DNA of 64,000 bases, taken from Microbacterium sp. LWO13-1.2. Lineage in GTDB: Bacteria; Actinomycetota; Actinomycetes; Actinomycetales; Microbacteriaceae. The stretch lies in NCBI RefSeq assembly GCF_038397725.1, contig NZ_CP151634.1:3844001-3908000 (forward strand). The letters are read 5' to 3'. This document shows positions 46,605-55,266 of the stretch, one piece after another; position 1 is the first letter of the stretch; each line of letters starts with the position of its first letter. The position numbers were made by a program, and so were the translations under genes. The notes under the pieces are model-generated. The model saw nothing but the letters and a program-made list of their open reading frames with translations, did no database searches and was not told the origin of the DNA.

Positions 46605-46997
46605 GTGAATGTCGTGGCATTCTCCAAATCGACCGATCCCCACCTGACGCTCAGGCGGATCGAACGGCAGCACGCACTCATCGAGGAGCTGCGACGCCGT
46701 CGAGGTGCGCCGCGATCGGCACTGTCCCTCGGCTCGGCTCTGGGTGTCACCGCACGCACCGTCGAACGAGACATCGCCCGGATGCGCGAGAGCGGCATCC
46801 CGATCCGCGTGCAGCGGGGCCCCGGCGGCGGCTATCTGTTCGACGTCCGTTCGGACATCGGCCCGATCCTGCTCGAGCCTGGCGAGATCGCCGCCCTTCT
46901 CGTCGCGCTGGTCGCGCTCGGGCCGACCGCGACGGACTCCGCGCGCACGAGCATGCACAAACTCACCCTCGCCCTGATGCCGACCGGAGATTCATGA
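46605..46997 (+). CDS. Short HTH regulator, N-terminal part of a WYL/YafY-type protein
   Basis: A ~130-residue protein. TLRRIERQHALIEELRRRRGAPRSALSLGSALGVTARTVERDIARMRESGIPIRVQRGPGGGYLF is the HTH-11 domain of YafY/WYL regulators. It then reaches only the first helix of the middle part (LLEPGEIAALLVALVALG) and stops, while full family members are ~320 residues with a WYL ligand domain. It looks like a natural short form or a truncated gene. Starts at GTG 46605 or 46614. It overlaps the MFS gene (ATGA), so both are co-expressed. Confidence 0.72.
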   Translation: MNVVAFSKSTDPHLTLRRIERQHALIEELRRRRGAPRSALSLGSALGVTARTVERDIARMRESGIPIRVQRGPGGGYLFDVRSDIGPILLEPGEIAALLVALVALGPTATDSARTSMHKLTLALMPTGDS

Positions 46998-48253
46998 GTC
47001 CCGCAGACACCACCGTCAAGACCCGCGGCCTGGGCGCGATGCAGGACCGGAACTTCCGATGGTTCTTCCTCGCGCGGGCGATCACGCTGATCACCGGGTC
47101 GATGTCGTCGATCGCGCTCGCGTTCGCAGTGCTCGACATCGACAACGATGCTCGTTCGCTCTCGCTCGTGCTCGCCGCGTTCACGATCAGCAACATCGTG
47201 TTCGTGCTCTTCGGCGGGGTCATCGCCGATCGACTGCCGCGAGCGCTGATCATCCAGTCCTGCTACGTCGTCGACATCCTCTCCATCGGAACGATCGCCG
47301 CGCTCCTGTTCACCGGGACGGCGACGGTTCCGTTGATCGCGATCCTCGCCGCGATCAACGGAGCATCCACCGCCTTCGTGCTGCCGGCGATGCAGGGCCT
47401 CATCCCGCAGCTGACCACGCCGGAGCACTTGCAGCAGGCGAACGCGATGCTCTCATTCGTGCGCTCGATGGTGACGATCGGCGGCCCGATCATCGCGGGT
47501 GTGCTCGTGGCGACGGCGGGCCCTGCCTGGGCGATGGTCGTCCAGGCAGCCGGCTGGGTCGCCGCGATTCCGATCCTGGCCCTCGTGAAGCTGCCTCCTC
47601 CCGCACACGGCGGAGGGACGACGATGTTCCACGATCTGCGCGTCGGGTGGCGGGAGTTCTGGAGTCGATCGTGGCTGTGGGCGATCGTGCTCGCGTTCAT
47701 GGTGATGAACGCGATCCACGTCGGCGCCTGGGGCGTGGCCGGACCGTACATCGCGAAGAACAACGACCTGCTGGGTATCTCCGGCTGGGGCTGGGTGGTC
47801 AGTGCCGAGGGCGTCGGCGTCCTGCTGATGACGCTGATCCTGATGTGGTTCCCGCTGAAGAAGCCGCTCCGCTACGGAATGATCGGGATGGCCGCGTTCG
47901 CCATTCCGCTGACCGTGCTCGGCGTGCACCCGGCTGTCGTGCTGCTCGCGATCGCGGCGTTCATCGCGGGGGCGGGCGCCGAGGTCTTCAGCACGGGGTG
48001 GAACCTCGCGATGATGGAGAACATCCCGGGCGAGAAGCTCTCCCGGGTCTCCAGCTACGACATGCTGGGCAGCTTCGTCGTGATGCCGATCGGCACGCTG
48101 ATCTACGGTTGGCTGATCACGCATGCGGATGCCGCGACCGTTCTCATCACGTCGGGCATCGTGTACGCGGCCGTGGCATTGGCGACTCTGGTCGTGCCGA
48201 GCGTGTGGCGGATGGGTCGCCCGACGGATGCTCCGCTCGCCGACGCGGGCTGA
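46994..48253 (+). CDS. MFS exporter (macrolide/enterobactin-efflux type)
   Basis: A 419-residue, 12-helix MFS protein. The first helix follows RNFRWFFLARAITLITGSMSSIALAFAV; motif A is GGVIADRLPRALII, and a 7-residue charged segment links the halves. It belongs to the MFS_3 group that includes MefE- and EntS-like exporters. The tight ATGA coupling with the HTH gene suggests the regulator controls it. The cargo is unknown. Confidence 0.85.
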   Translation: MSPADTTVKTRGLGAMQDRNFRWFFLARAITLITGSMSSIALAFAVLDIDNDARSLSLVLAAFTISNIVFVLFGGVIADRLPRALIIQSCYVVDILSIGTIAALLFTGTATVPLIAILAAINGASTAFVLPAMQGLIPQLTTPEHLQQANAMLSFVRSMVTIGGPIIAGVLVATAGPAWAMVVQAAGWVAAIPILALVKLPPPAHGGGTTMFHDLRVGWREFWSRSWLWAIVLAFMVMNAIHVGAWGVAGPYIAKNNDLLGISGWGWVVSAEGVGVLLMTLILMWFPLKKPLRYGMIGMAAFAIPLTVLGVHPAVVLLAIAAFIAGAGAEVFSTGWNLAMMENIPGEKLSRVSSYDMLGSFVVMPIGTLIYGWLITHADAATVLITSGIVYAAVALATLVVPSVWRMGRPTDAPLADAG

Positions 48254-48312
48254 CCGGGCGCCATCGCCTCGCGCACTGGCGCATTCATAGCGACCCGCGC
48301 CAGACTGTGGAC

Positions 48313-49041
48313 ATGACCTTCGCCGCACTCCAGCCGCTCGCCGATCGAGCGATCCTGTTCACCTCGCTCCGCCAGGATGCCCTCTCCGCGGCCGCCGACG
48401 CACTCGGCGAGCACCGCTGGGACGCCGACATGCAGGCCGGAACGCTCACGTTCACCGCCAACGCCGACCCGAGCCGTCAGCTCGTCACGCGCGCGCACCT
48501 CGTCGCCACGATCGCCCCCGGCCCGCGCTCGCTGCTCTGGGCATGGGCGCACCCCCGCGGTGACGCCGCAGGACTCGCCTCTCAGCTGCAGGCGTACGGC
48601 GCCCAGCACGGCGTCGCCGAGCTCACCGCGCCGGAGCTCGCGTTCCCCGCAGACGCGGATGCGGATGTCGACGGCTGGATCGCCCGTGCTGCCCACACCG
48701 TGGGCGGAGTCGCCGTCGAACTGACCGGCCGGGCCCCGTACTACTCGGCCCCCGTCGGCGGCGGCACCAGAGCGGTCTTCATCCTCGATGCGCCGCTCGC
48801 CCCGCTGACGGTCGTCGACGCGATGATCGCGCTCCCCCGCATCCTGTCCGGACTCGCCCTCGCGGACGCGCGGACCGCCGTCTGGGATCTCGCCCGTCTC
48901 GCGAACTGGACGCTGACCTGGACGGATCAGTCCTTCAGCGGGGCGACCGTCACGGACGCGACGGGATCTGCGACCTTCCGTTTCGATGAGCAGGCGCGCA
49001 TCACCGGCATCGAGAGCACCGTCGGCCCTCAGGTTCCCTGA
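48313..49041 (+). CDS. DUF6882-like hypothetical protein
   Basis: A 242-residue soluble protein. It begins MTFAALQPLADRAILFTSLRQDALSAAADALGEHRWDADMQAGTLTFTAN, the pattern I associate with DUF6882 in actinobacteria; IAPGPRSLLWAWAHP follows. It is rich in Ala and acidic residues, with no membrane helix. The function is unknown. The ATG lies 60 nt after the MFS stop with weak ribosome signals (GTG 48307 is an alternative). A tentative family call. Confidence 0.65.
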   Translation: MTFAALQPLADRAILFTSLRQDALSAAADALGEHRWDADMQAGTLTFTANADPSRQLVTRAHLVATIAPGPRSLLWAWAHPRGDAAGLASQLQAYGAQHGVAELTAPELAFPADADADVDGWIARAAHTVGGVAVELTGRAPYYSAPVGGGTRAVFILDAPLAPLTVVDAMIALPRILSGLALADARTAVWDLARLANWTLTWTDQSFSGATVTDATGSATFRFDEQARITGIESTVGPQVP

Positions 49042-49072
49042 AGGCCGCACGTTCCATGAGCAAGGGAGTCGC

Positions 49073-49627
49073 ATGAAGAACGGAATCATCCGCTTCGCGT
49101 CGCTGTACGTCTTCAACGTCGCGGTGCTGCTTCTCATCGGGCTGCTGATGACAAACGTCCGTGTCGGCTGGCACGCACTCTGGGCATCCGTCATCCTCAC
49201 GCTCGCCGCGCTGTTCGTGAAACCGACGCTCGCTGCAGCGTTCCGCAAGTCCGCGGCGAAGTCGGCCGCGGACCGTACCGGCGCCGGCGAGAAGGTCGTG
49301 CAGTACGCCCTCGTCTACGTGGTCGAGCTGATCATCTGGGTGCTGACGGTGTGGCTGAGCGGCGTCACCGTCGCCGGCTTCTTCTGGGGCTACGTGCTGC
49401 CGCCGCTCGGGCTGCTGCTCGGCTGGGTGATCTACGACCAGATCGACGACCGACTGCGCGCGAAGACGGCTGAGGTCTACGACAGCGTGCAGGCGAGGGT
49501 GCAGGGCTCTCGCCGCAGCACCGCGCCGACGGCGGCAGCGCCCGAGACACCGGAGACATCGGCCGCCCGCGCGGAACTGCACGACGGTCTCACGCCCGAG
49601 CAGCGGCGGATGCTGGACAACCTCTAG
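49073..49627 (+). CDS. Small multi-pass membrane protein of unknown function
   Basis: A 184-residue protein with four likely helices (about 7-27, 34-53, 72-94 and 98-118), then a charged helix and a Thr/Ala/Pro-rich C-terminal tail ending QRRMLDNL. I do not recognise the family. GGGAG lies 5 nt before the ATG. It ends 24 nt before a strong hairpin shared with the convergent folD gene. Confidence 0.7.
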   Translation: MKNGIIRFASLYVFNVAVLLLIGLLMTNVRVGWHALWASVILTLAALFVKPTLAAAFRKSAAKSAADRTGAGEKVVQYALVYVVELIIWVLTVWLSGVTVAGFFWGYVLPPLGLLLGWVIYDQIDDRLRAKTAEVYDSVQARVQGSRRSTAPTAAAPETPETSAARAELHDGLTPEQRRMLDNL

Positions 49628-49651
49628 TCGCGCTGTCCGCCCGCAGAATGA

Positions 49652-49694
49652 CGCGAACCTCGCAGAGAATCCGGTGATTCCTGCGAGGTTCGCG
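49652..49694. terminator. Long hairpin between convergent genes (bidirectional terminator/repeat)
   Basis: A perfect 14-bp stem CGCGAACCTCGCAG / CTGCGAGGTTCGCG encloses an inner 4-bp stem GAAT/ATTC and a 6-base loop. A further near-copy of one arm (TCTGCGAAGTTCGTG) follows at 49699-49713. It is placed to end both the membrane-protein gene and folD, and may be a member of a genome repeat family. Confidence 0.75.
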
Positions 49695-49727
49695 CGTTTC
49701 TGCGAAGTTCGTGCTGTTACCGGATGC

Positions 49728-50606
49728 TCAGACCAGCCGCTCCGCGGCCTCGACCACGTTGGTCATGAGCAGCGCGACCGTCATCGGACCGACCCCGCCG
49801 GGGTTCGGCGAGATCCAGCCCGCCACCGACGCGACATCGGGATGCACGTCGCCGAAGACCAGGCTCTTGCCGGTGTCGGCGTCCGACTCGCGCGTCACGC
49901 CCACGTCGAGAACCGCAGCTCCGGGCTTCACGTCCTCGGCGCGGATGAGGTGCTTGACCCCCGCCGCGGCGACGATGACGTCGGCCTCCCGCAGGTAGCG
50001 GGGCATGTCGACGGTGCCGGTGTGCGTGAGCGTGACCGTGGCGTTGATGTCGCGGCGCGTCAGCAGCAGTCCGATCGACCGACCGATCGTGACACCGCGT
50101 CCGACGACGACCACGTGCTTGCCCTTGAGGTCGTAATCGTTGCGCAGCAGCAGTTCGATCACGCCGCGCGGGGTGCACGGCAGTGGCGTGTGGATCGGGG
50201 CGTTGACGTTCAGCACGAGCCGGCCGAGGTTGGTCGGATGCAGGCCGTCAGCGTCCTTCGCCGGATCGATCCGTTCGAGGATCGCGTCGGTGTCGATGTG
50301 CTTGGGCAACGGCAGCTGCACGATGTAGCCGTGGCAGTCGGGGTCGGCGTTGAGTTCGTCGATGAGAGCTTCGACATCCGCCTGTGTGGCATCGGCCGGC
50401 AGCTCGCGCTGGATCGAGTTCATCCCGATCGCCTCGGACTGCCGATGCTTCATGCCGACGTAGAGCTGTGAGGCCGGGTCGGCGCCGACCAGCACCGTGG
50501 CGATGCCGGGGACGATACCCCGCGCACGAAGCCCGGAAACGCGCTCGGCGAGCTCGGCCTTGATCTCCGTCGAAGCGGCTTTGCCGTCGAGAATCTTCGC
50601 GGTCAT
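49728..50606 (-). CDS. folD: Bifunctional methylenetetrahydrofolate dehydrogenase/cyclohydrolase
   Basis: A 292-residue FolD, interconverting 5,10-methylene- and 10-formyl-tetrahydrofolate in the one-carbon cycle. Motifs: [14 protein letters not shown] with the catalytic Lys near residue 55, [31 protein letters not shown] for NADP and [18 protein letters not shown]. It follows glyA in the same direction, with a palindromic repeat between them; both are one-carbon genes and could share the ZTP riboswitch transcript. ATG 50606 is the only start that fits the family N-terminus. Confidence 0.95.
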   Translation of the reverse strand: MTAKILDGKAASTEIKAELAERVSGLRARGIVPGIATVLVGADPASQLYVGMKHRQSEAIGMNSIQRELPADATQADVEALIDELNADPDCHGYIVQLPLPKHIDTDAILERIDPAKDADGLHPTNLGRLVLNVNAPIHTPLPCTPRGVIELLLRNDYDLKGKHVVVVGRGVTIGRSIGLLLTRRDINATVTLTHTGTVDMPRYLREADVIVAAAGVKHLIRAEDVKPGAAVLDVGVTRESDADTGKSLVFGDVHPDVASVAGWISPNPGGVGPMTVALLMTNVVEAAERLV

Positions 50607-50648
50607 GTCATTTCCATTCGCGGTCAGGCGTTTCCGTGTTTGTACACG

Positions 50649-50730
50649 CGTTTCGTCTCGTCGCTGCGCTCCTCGCTCAACGACCGGGAGGCCACCCCCG
50701 GTCGTTGAGCGAGCGAAGCGAGTCGAAACG
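50649..50730. repeat. Long REP-like inverted repeat between glyA and folD
   Basis: A left arm (50649-50688: CGTTTCG...CTCGCTCAACGACCGGG) and a right arm (50697-50730: CCCGGTCGTTGAGCGAGCGAAGCGAGTCGAAACG, shown in parts) are inverted copies joined by 8 nt. The element starts 3 nt after the glyA stop. It is the fullest copy of the family seen also at 37940 and inside paaD. Confidence 0.9.
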
Positions 50731-50733
50731 TCG

Positions 50734-52008
50734 TTACTGCTGCAGGTCCGGGTACAGCGGGAACGCCGTGGCGAGCGCGTCGACACGGGCGCGGAGGGCC
50801 TCGACGTCAGCACCGGGCAGGAGCGCGAGCGCGATGACGTCGGCGACCTCGGTGAAATCGGCGTCGCCGAAACCGCGGGTGGCGAGCGCCGGGGTGCCGA
50901 TACGCAGACCCGAGGTCACCATCGGCGGACGCGGGTCGTTCGGAACGGCGTTGCGGTTCACCGTGATGTGGATCTCGTGCAGGAGGTCCTCGGCCTGCTT
51001 GCCATCGATCTCGGCATCGCGCAGGTCGACGAGCACGAGGTGCACGTCGGTGCCGCCGGAACGCACCGCGATACCGGCATCCTTCACGTCCTGCTGCGAC
51101 AGGCGATCGGCGATGAGCGAGGCGCCGCGCAGCACGCGCTCCTGACGCTCCTTGAACTCCGGGGTGCCGGCGAGCTTGAACGCGGTCGCCTTGGCAGCGA
51201 TCACGTGCATGAGCGGGCCGCCCTGCTGACCCGGGAAGACCGCCGTGTTGATCTTCTTCGCGAGGTCGGCGTCGTTGGTGAGGATGAAGCCCGAGCGCGG
51301 GCCGCCGATGGTCTTGTGCACCGTCGAGGAGACGACGTGCGCGTGCGGCACCGGGTTCGGGTGCAGACCCGCAGCGACCAGACCGGCGAAGTGCGCCATG
51401 TCGACCCAGAGCAGGGCACCGACCTCATCGGCGATCTCGCGGAAGGCGGCGAAGTCGAGCGTGCGCGGGTAGGCCGACCAGCCGGCGATGATGACCTTCG
51501 GCTTGTGCTCGACGGCGAGGCGACGAACCTCGTCCATGTCGATGGTCGAGGTCTCGGGGTCCACGCCGTAGGCGACGATGTTGTAGAGACGGCCCGAGAA
51601 GTTGATCTTCATGCCGTGGGTGAGGTGGCCGCCCTGGTCGAGGGAGAGTCCGAGCAGGGTGTCGCCGGGGCGCGCGATCGCGTGCAACACGGCGGCGTTC
51701 GCGGTGGCGCCGGAGTGCGGCTGGACGTTCGCGAACTCCGAACCGAACAGCTCCTTGGCGCGGGAGATCGCCAGCTCTTCGGCGACATCGACCTCTTCGC
51801 AGCCGCCGTAGTAGCGACGGCCGGGGTAGCCCTCGGCGTACTTGTTGGTGAGCACCGAGCCCTGCGACTGCAGGACCGACACGGGAACGAAGTTCTCGGA
51901 TGCGATCATCTCGAGGTAGCTGCGCTGGCGGTTCAGCTCGCGCTCGAGAACCTCGGCGATCTCTGGGTCGACCTCGGAAAGGGGTGCGTTGAAGTAACGA
52001 TCGGTCAT
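50734..52008 (-). CDS. glyA: Serine hydroxymethyltransferase
   Basis: A 424-residue PLP enzyme converting serine and tetrahydrofolate to glycine and methylene-tetrahydrofolate. The family motifs are [50 protein letters not shown] with the PLP Lys in the HKT, and [10 protein letters not shown] near the end. AGAGGAG lies 6 nt before ATG 52008; an upstream in-frame ATG (52026) is rejected. A ZTP riboswitch 45-116 nt upstream controls it. Confidence 0.97.
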   Translation of the reverse strand: MTDRYFNAPLSEVDPEIAEVLERELNRQRSYLEMIASENFVPVSVLQSQGSVLTNKYAEGYPGRRYYGGCEEVDVAEELAISRAKELFGSEFANVQPHSGATANAAVLHAIARPGDTLLGLSLDQGGHLTHGMKINFSGRLYNIVAYGVDPETSTIDMDEVRRLAVEHKPKVIIAGWSAYPRTLDFAAFREIADEVGALLWVDMAHFAGLVAAGLHPNPVPHAHVVSSTVHKTIGGPRSGFILTNDADLAKKINTAVFPGQQGGPLMHVIAAKATAFKLAGTPEFKERQERVLRGASLIADRLSQQDVKDAGIAVRSGGTDVHLVLVDLRDAEIDGKQAEDLLHEIHITVNRNAVPNDPRPPMVTSGLRIGTPALATRGFGDADFTEVADVIALALLPGADVEALRARVDALATAFPLYPDLQQ

Positions 52009-52052
52009 GACGTGCTCCTCTGACAACGGATTCGAAAGGGGGGGTCCTCATC

Positions 52053-52124
52053 GGCCCAGGCGCGCGGTCGAATTCCGTGGTCAGCCGCTCCCCGGTGGTA
52101 GTCCACCCAGACGCCAGTCGCGAC
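52053..52124 (-). ncRNA. ZTP riboswitch (pfl motif) in the glyA leader
   Basis: Read on the minus strand the RNA has the pfl landmarks in order. GUCGCGACUGGCG (52124-52112) is the 5' part of the P1/J region. GGUGGACUACCACCGGGGAGCG follows (52106-52085, shown in parts: GGUGGAC, ACCACC, GGGGAGCG). The conserved 3' block CGCGCCUGGGCC (52064-52053) closes the pseudoknot. ZTP riboswitches sense the purine precursor ZMP/ZTP, made when 10-formyl-tetrahydrofolate runs short, and switch on one-carbon genes such as glyA and folD. A weak -10 (TATGCT, 52137-52132) precedes it. Confidence 0.88.
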
Positions 52125-52248
52125 GGTTACGAGCATAGCGGATGCAGGAAGCTGCTGACGGCGTGGCTTGAGCGCGCGTCATTGCTCCCGGACAGCCACT
52201 TCCCCTCCGAGAGCTCAGGAGCAGTTGGCCGGTCGAGTCGCCACCCCG

Positions 52249-52614
52249 TCAGTCAATTTCATTCGCTCGATAATCTTGAAACTCCCAGAATCCAATTTGC
52301 GCCAGCTCGAACACGACGTCGCGCCACATCTCCCCCGAAACAGATTCTGCGGCGGTACGTAGAACCCGTACAGCTTCACTCAGATTCAGAGATGACATCA
52401 CCAACATGTGGCGGCCCAAAATCGGTCCCGATTCTTCAACTCTGCGCGCGAGCCACCGGGGAGTGCAAACCAAGATGTCGAAAGACTCCTCACCTGGACC
52501 GATGTCAGGTCCGATGAGTAAGCGGATCCATTGACCATCGTCAGAGGGATCCACGGAGTCGTAGGATTCGAAGTCAAAATCTGTACTGAATGCGTCGCGA
52601 ACTATAGCTCTCAC
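52249..52614 (-). CDS. Imm8-like immunity protein
   Basis: About 121 residues from the GTG at 52614 (ATG 52653 gives 13 more). The sequence RAIVRDAFSTDFDFESYDSVDPSDDGQWIRLLIGPDIGPGEESFDILVCTPRWLARRV matches the Imm8 pattern: S-x-D near the start, LIGP, then the (E/D)SFD-x-x-VCTP-x-WL motif. Imm8 proteins neutralise polymorphic toxins. Two sampled 60-base lines here are about half G+C, well below the neighbours, which points to transfer. No toxin gene is adjacent. Confidence 0.7.
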   Translation of the reverse strand: MRAIVRDAFSTDFDFESYDSVDPSDDGQWIRLLIGPDIGPGEESFDILVCTPRWLARRVEESGPILGRHMLVMSSLNLSEAVRVLRTAAESVSGEMWRDVVFELAQIGFWEFQDYRANEID

Positions 52615-52744
52615 TGAAAAGATCCCGGTGGGGCTTGCAAGACCGCGGCCCATGCGCCTGAGCCGTCAAGATTCGCCAGCGCGTTGCCCTGACTCGAATC
52701 TGTACACCCGTCGCCCATCCAAGCACGTCCGGCCTGCCGGGCAT

Positions 52745-53521
52745 TCATCCGCGATTCCAAGGATCGTCTTCCGTCACGCTGCGAATGCTAGTGATGGCAT
52801 CGTCCACCTCGCTATCGCTGGGTCCGCGTAGTCCAGAGCCATTCCGCGGCGTCAGCGTAAACGAAACCTCGTCGCCGGAGGCAAGCGCAATCGTGAGCAT
52901 CGCATACGACATACTGGTCGGCTCGCGCCGGGAAACTCTCACGATCTCGTCCTGCCGTATCGCTCGCGGTGCGGCACCCTCGCCGACACCCAATGCGTTC
53001 GGCCCAACACAGACATCCAGGCGCTCGCCGAGAATCAAGACCCATCCTGAACCCACGTACTCGCTCTCCTTTGCAGCACCCTTGCTGAATTCAGCTTGCG
53101 TGAAGGCAAAGCTGCTGGTTGCTCCTGCCGCGACCGCTTCCCGCGCAGCACGCCTCACCAAAGGCTTCCATCGGAGCGCCGTAATGAGCGATGCGGCAAA
53201 GAAGCCCAGTCCTGCGATGGAAGCAAGAAGAACGCTAGGCAGCGGCACCATCTGCAAGAACGGCACGACGAGACAGACAAGCCCCGCGATCGCAGAAACG
53301 CCTGCAGCGAAGTTGCGAGCAAGCGTAGTGGTGGGCCCGAATGGGGCGCTGTGCAGCCTGCTCATCCAGTCGTCCACTTCACTAGTCAATATTGGTTGTG
53401 CTCTCTGCTCCGCGTACGAAAAAGCCGGATAACCCTGTAAGAGGGGGCCGTATCCTCGGGCAAGGAGGAGCAACAGCCACCAAAGCCCCTCGAAGAACCT
53501 CACTAAGGACCTCCCACGCAT
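52745..53521 (-). CDS. Membrane-anchored hypothetical protein
   Basis: About 258 residues. It has a first hydrophobic helix (RFFEGLWWLLLLLARGYG) and two adjoining helices at about 72-120. A ~140-residue C-terminal domain follows, probably cytoplasmic, with VGSGWVLILGERLDVCVG and EVSFTLTPRNGSG. I do not recognise the family. ATG 53521 has GAGGGG upstream; a TTG at 53530 is possible. It shares the low-G+C patch with the Imm8-like gene and is transcribed toward it. Confidence 0.65.
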   Translation of the reverse strand: MRGRSLVRFFEGLWWLLLLLARGYGPLLQGYPAFSYAEQRAQPILTSEVDDWMSRLHSAPFGPTTTLARNFAAGVSAIAGLVCLVVPFLQMVPLPSVLLASIAGLGFFAASLITALRWKPLVRRAAREAVAAGATSSFAFTQAEFSKGAAKESEYVGSGWVLILGERLDVCVGPNALGVGEGAAPRAIRQDEIVRVSRREPTSMSYAMLTIALASGDEVSFTLTPRNGSGLRGPSDSEVDDAITSIRSVTEDDPWNRG

Positions 53522-53736
53522 CCGGTCCAACCCCTCGGATGAGGAGGGCCGGATTCGCGGCTCTCCTGCCGCACTGCTAATTCATAGTGGACACCAGGTG
53601 TGGCTGACGAGAGCGTGCACATCACGCATATGTAACGATGATGGATCTTTCACGTGAACGCCGTCGTATGCAGCGGGCAGGACACCTCCCGAGATCCACT
53701 CTCCCGCAGCGCACCCCTGCACGGTAGGTTTTGTTC

Positions 53737-55266
53737 ATGGTCCTTACCCATTCCCTTCCGCTTGTTCCGGTGCCCGCATCCGCTGTCGCGGGAGACGGAC
53801 GGATGCCACTCACCAGCGCCACGCGCGTGCACGGCGACTCCCCCGCGGCGGCGCAGCTGATCGATGCCGTCGAGCGTCGCAGCGGCATCCGCCTCTCCCC
53901 CGCCGATGACGCGACGAAGTTGGGCGACATCACGCTGCGCATCGACGCGTCGGTCGCTGAGAAGGAGGGGTACACCCTCCGCATCGGCGACGAGGCCGAG
54001 CTCGTCGGCTCCGATGAGGCCGGGCTTTTCTACGGCATCCAGACCCTCCTGCAACTGCTTCGAGAAGACGAAGACGAAGACGAAGCCGGGTGGGGCCTGC
54101 TCCGCGCAGACATCGCCGATGCTCCGCGATTCGGGTACCGCGGCGTGATGCTCGATGTCGCCCGCCACTTCTTCGGTGTCGACGACGTGAAGAAGTTCAT
54201 CGACAGCACCAGCGCCCTGAAGTTCAACCACCTGCACCTGCACCTCAGCGACGACCAGGGCTGGCGCATCCAGATCGATTCCTGGCCGCTGCTCACCGAG
54301 CTCTCCTCGAGCACGTCAGCCAACGGTGACCCGGGCGGCTTCTACACGAAAGCGGATTACCGCGGCATCGTGGAGTACGCGGCATCCCGGCACATGATCG
54401 TCGTCCCCGAGATCGATCTGCCCGGCCACACCCACGCGATCGGCGTCGCCTACCCGGAACTGGTCGAAGCTCCGGTGATGAACGACAACCTGATCTCCGA
54501 TTCAGAGCGCCTCGGCCAGCCGCTGCCCGTCGCCGGGGAGCGCTACCTCGGCTGGGGAGTCGGCCACTCCAGCGTGCGAATCCGCGAGGAGGGCACCTAC
54601 GACTTCGTGCGCGACGTGATCCGCGAACTCGCCGAGATGACCCCCGGCCCGTACCTTCACATCGGCGGCGACGAGTCGCACGGCACCACCCAGGAGGACT
54701 TCGATCACTTCGTCGAGCGCGCCACCGCGATCGTCGTCGAGGCGGGGAAGATCCCAGTCGCGTGGCATGAGGTCGGCGCTGCCGACGGCATCGCCGAGGG
54801 AACCGTCGGCCAGTACTGGGGCATGACCACGCCCCAGGGAACGCACGCCGAGGAGGCCGCCCATTTCGTCGAACGCGGCGGCGCACTGATCCTGTCGCCG
54901 GCGGACGCCACTTATCTCGACATGAAGTACGACAAGGACTACCCGCTCGGACAGGACTGGGCCGCGCTCATCGACGTCCGCTCGGCGTATGCGTGGGAGC
55001 CGACGGCGGTGCTCGACGTGCCCGATGACGCGATCCTCGGCGTCGAGGCCCCGCTGTGGAGCGAGACCGTCGGCACCCTCACCGAGGTCGAGCAGCTCGT
55101 GTTCCCGAGGGCCGCGGCGCAGGCCGAGATCGTCTGGTCGCCGAAGAACGCTCCGGAACGCACCTGGGATTCGTTCCGCGTCAGGGTCGGGTCGCTCTCC
55201 CCACTGTGGAAGGCTGAAGGCATCTCGTACCATCCCGCAGCCGAAATCCCCTGGAGCCGACGATGA
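53737..55266 (+). CDS. Beta-N-acetylhexosaminidase (GH20)
   Basis: A 509-residue family-20 glycosidase releasing GlcNAc from chitin or peptidoglycan-type glycans. There is an N-terminal GH20b domain (about 1-130), then the catalytic barrel with FGYRGVMLDVARHFF, NHLHLHLSDDQGWRIQI and the Asp-Glu pair in HIGGDESHG. WHEVGAADG and SETVGTLTEVEQ follow. No classical signal peptide or lipobox is seen, so it may act on imported sugars inside the cell. A Glu/Asp run EDEDEDE occurs near residue 111. It overlaps nagA by 4 nt (ATGA). Confidence 0.93.
   Translation: MVLTHSLPLVPVPASAVAGDGRMPLTSATRVHGDSPAAAQLIDAVERRSGIRLSPADDATKLGDITLRIDASVAEKEGYTLRIGDEAELVGSDEAGLFYGIQTLLQLLREDEDEDEAGWGLLRADIADAPRFGYRGVMLDVARHFFGVDDVKKFIDSTSALKFNHLHLHLSDDQGWRIQIDSWPLLTELSSSTSANGDPGGFYTKADYRGIVEYAASRHMIVVPEIDLPGHTHAIGVAYPELVEAPVMNDNLISDSERLGQPLPVAGERYLGWGVGHSSVRIREEGTYDFVRDVIRELAEMTPGPYLHIGGDESHGTTQEDFDHFVERATAIVVEAGKIPVAWHEVGAADGIAEGTVGQYWGMTTPQGTHAEEAAHFVERGGALILSPADATYLDMKYDKDYPLGQDWAALIDVRSAYAWEPTAVLDVPDDAILGVEAPLWSETVGTLTEVEQLVFPRAAAQAEIVWSPKNAPERTWDSFRVRVGSLSPLWKAEGISYHPAAEIPWSRR

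Noticed and set aside
46605..46997. Pseudogene call for the short HTH gene
   Set aside because: The frame is intact, with an ATGA overlap to the next gene and a normal HTH; a truncated but expressed gene is as likely.
53591..53601. ACACCAGGTGT as a NagC/ROK operator ahead of the GH20 gene
   Set aside because: The arms are only 5 bp, there is one copy, and there is no match upstream of the nagK-nagB genes.
54064..54090. GAAGAC repeats in the GH20 gene as a phase-variable tract
   Set aside because: Only about three imperfect units coding EDEDEDE; too short to support such a claim.
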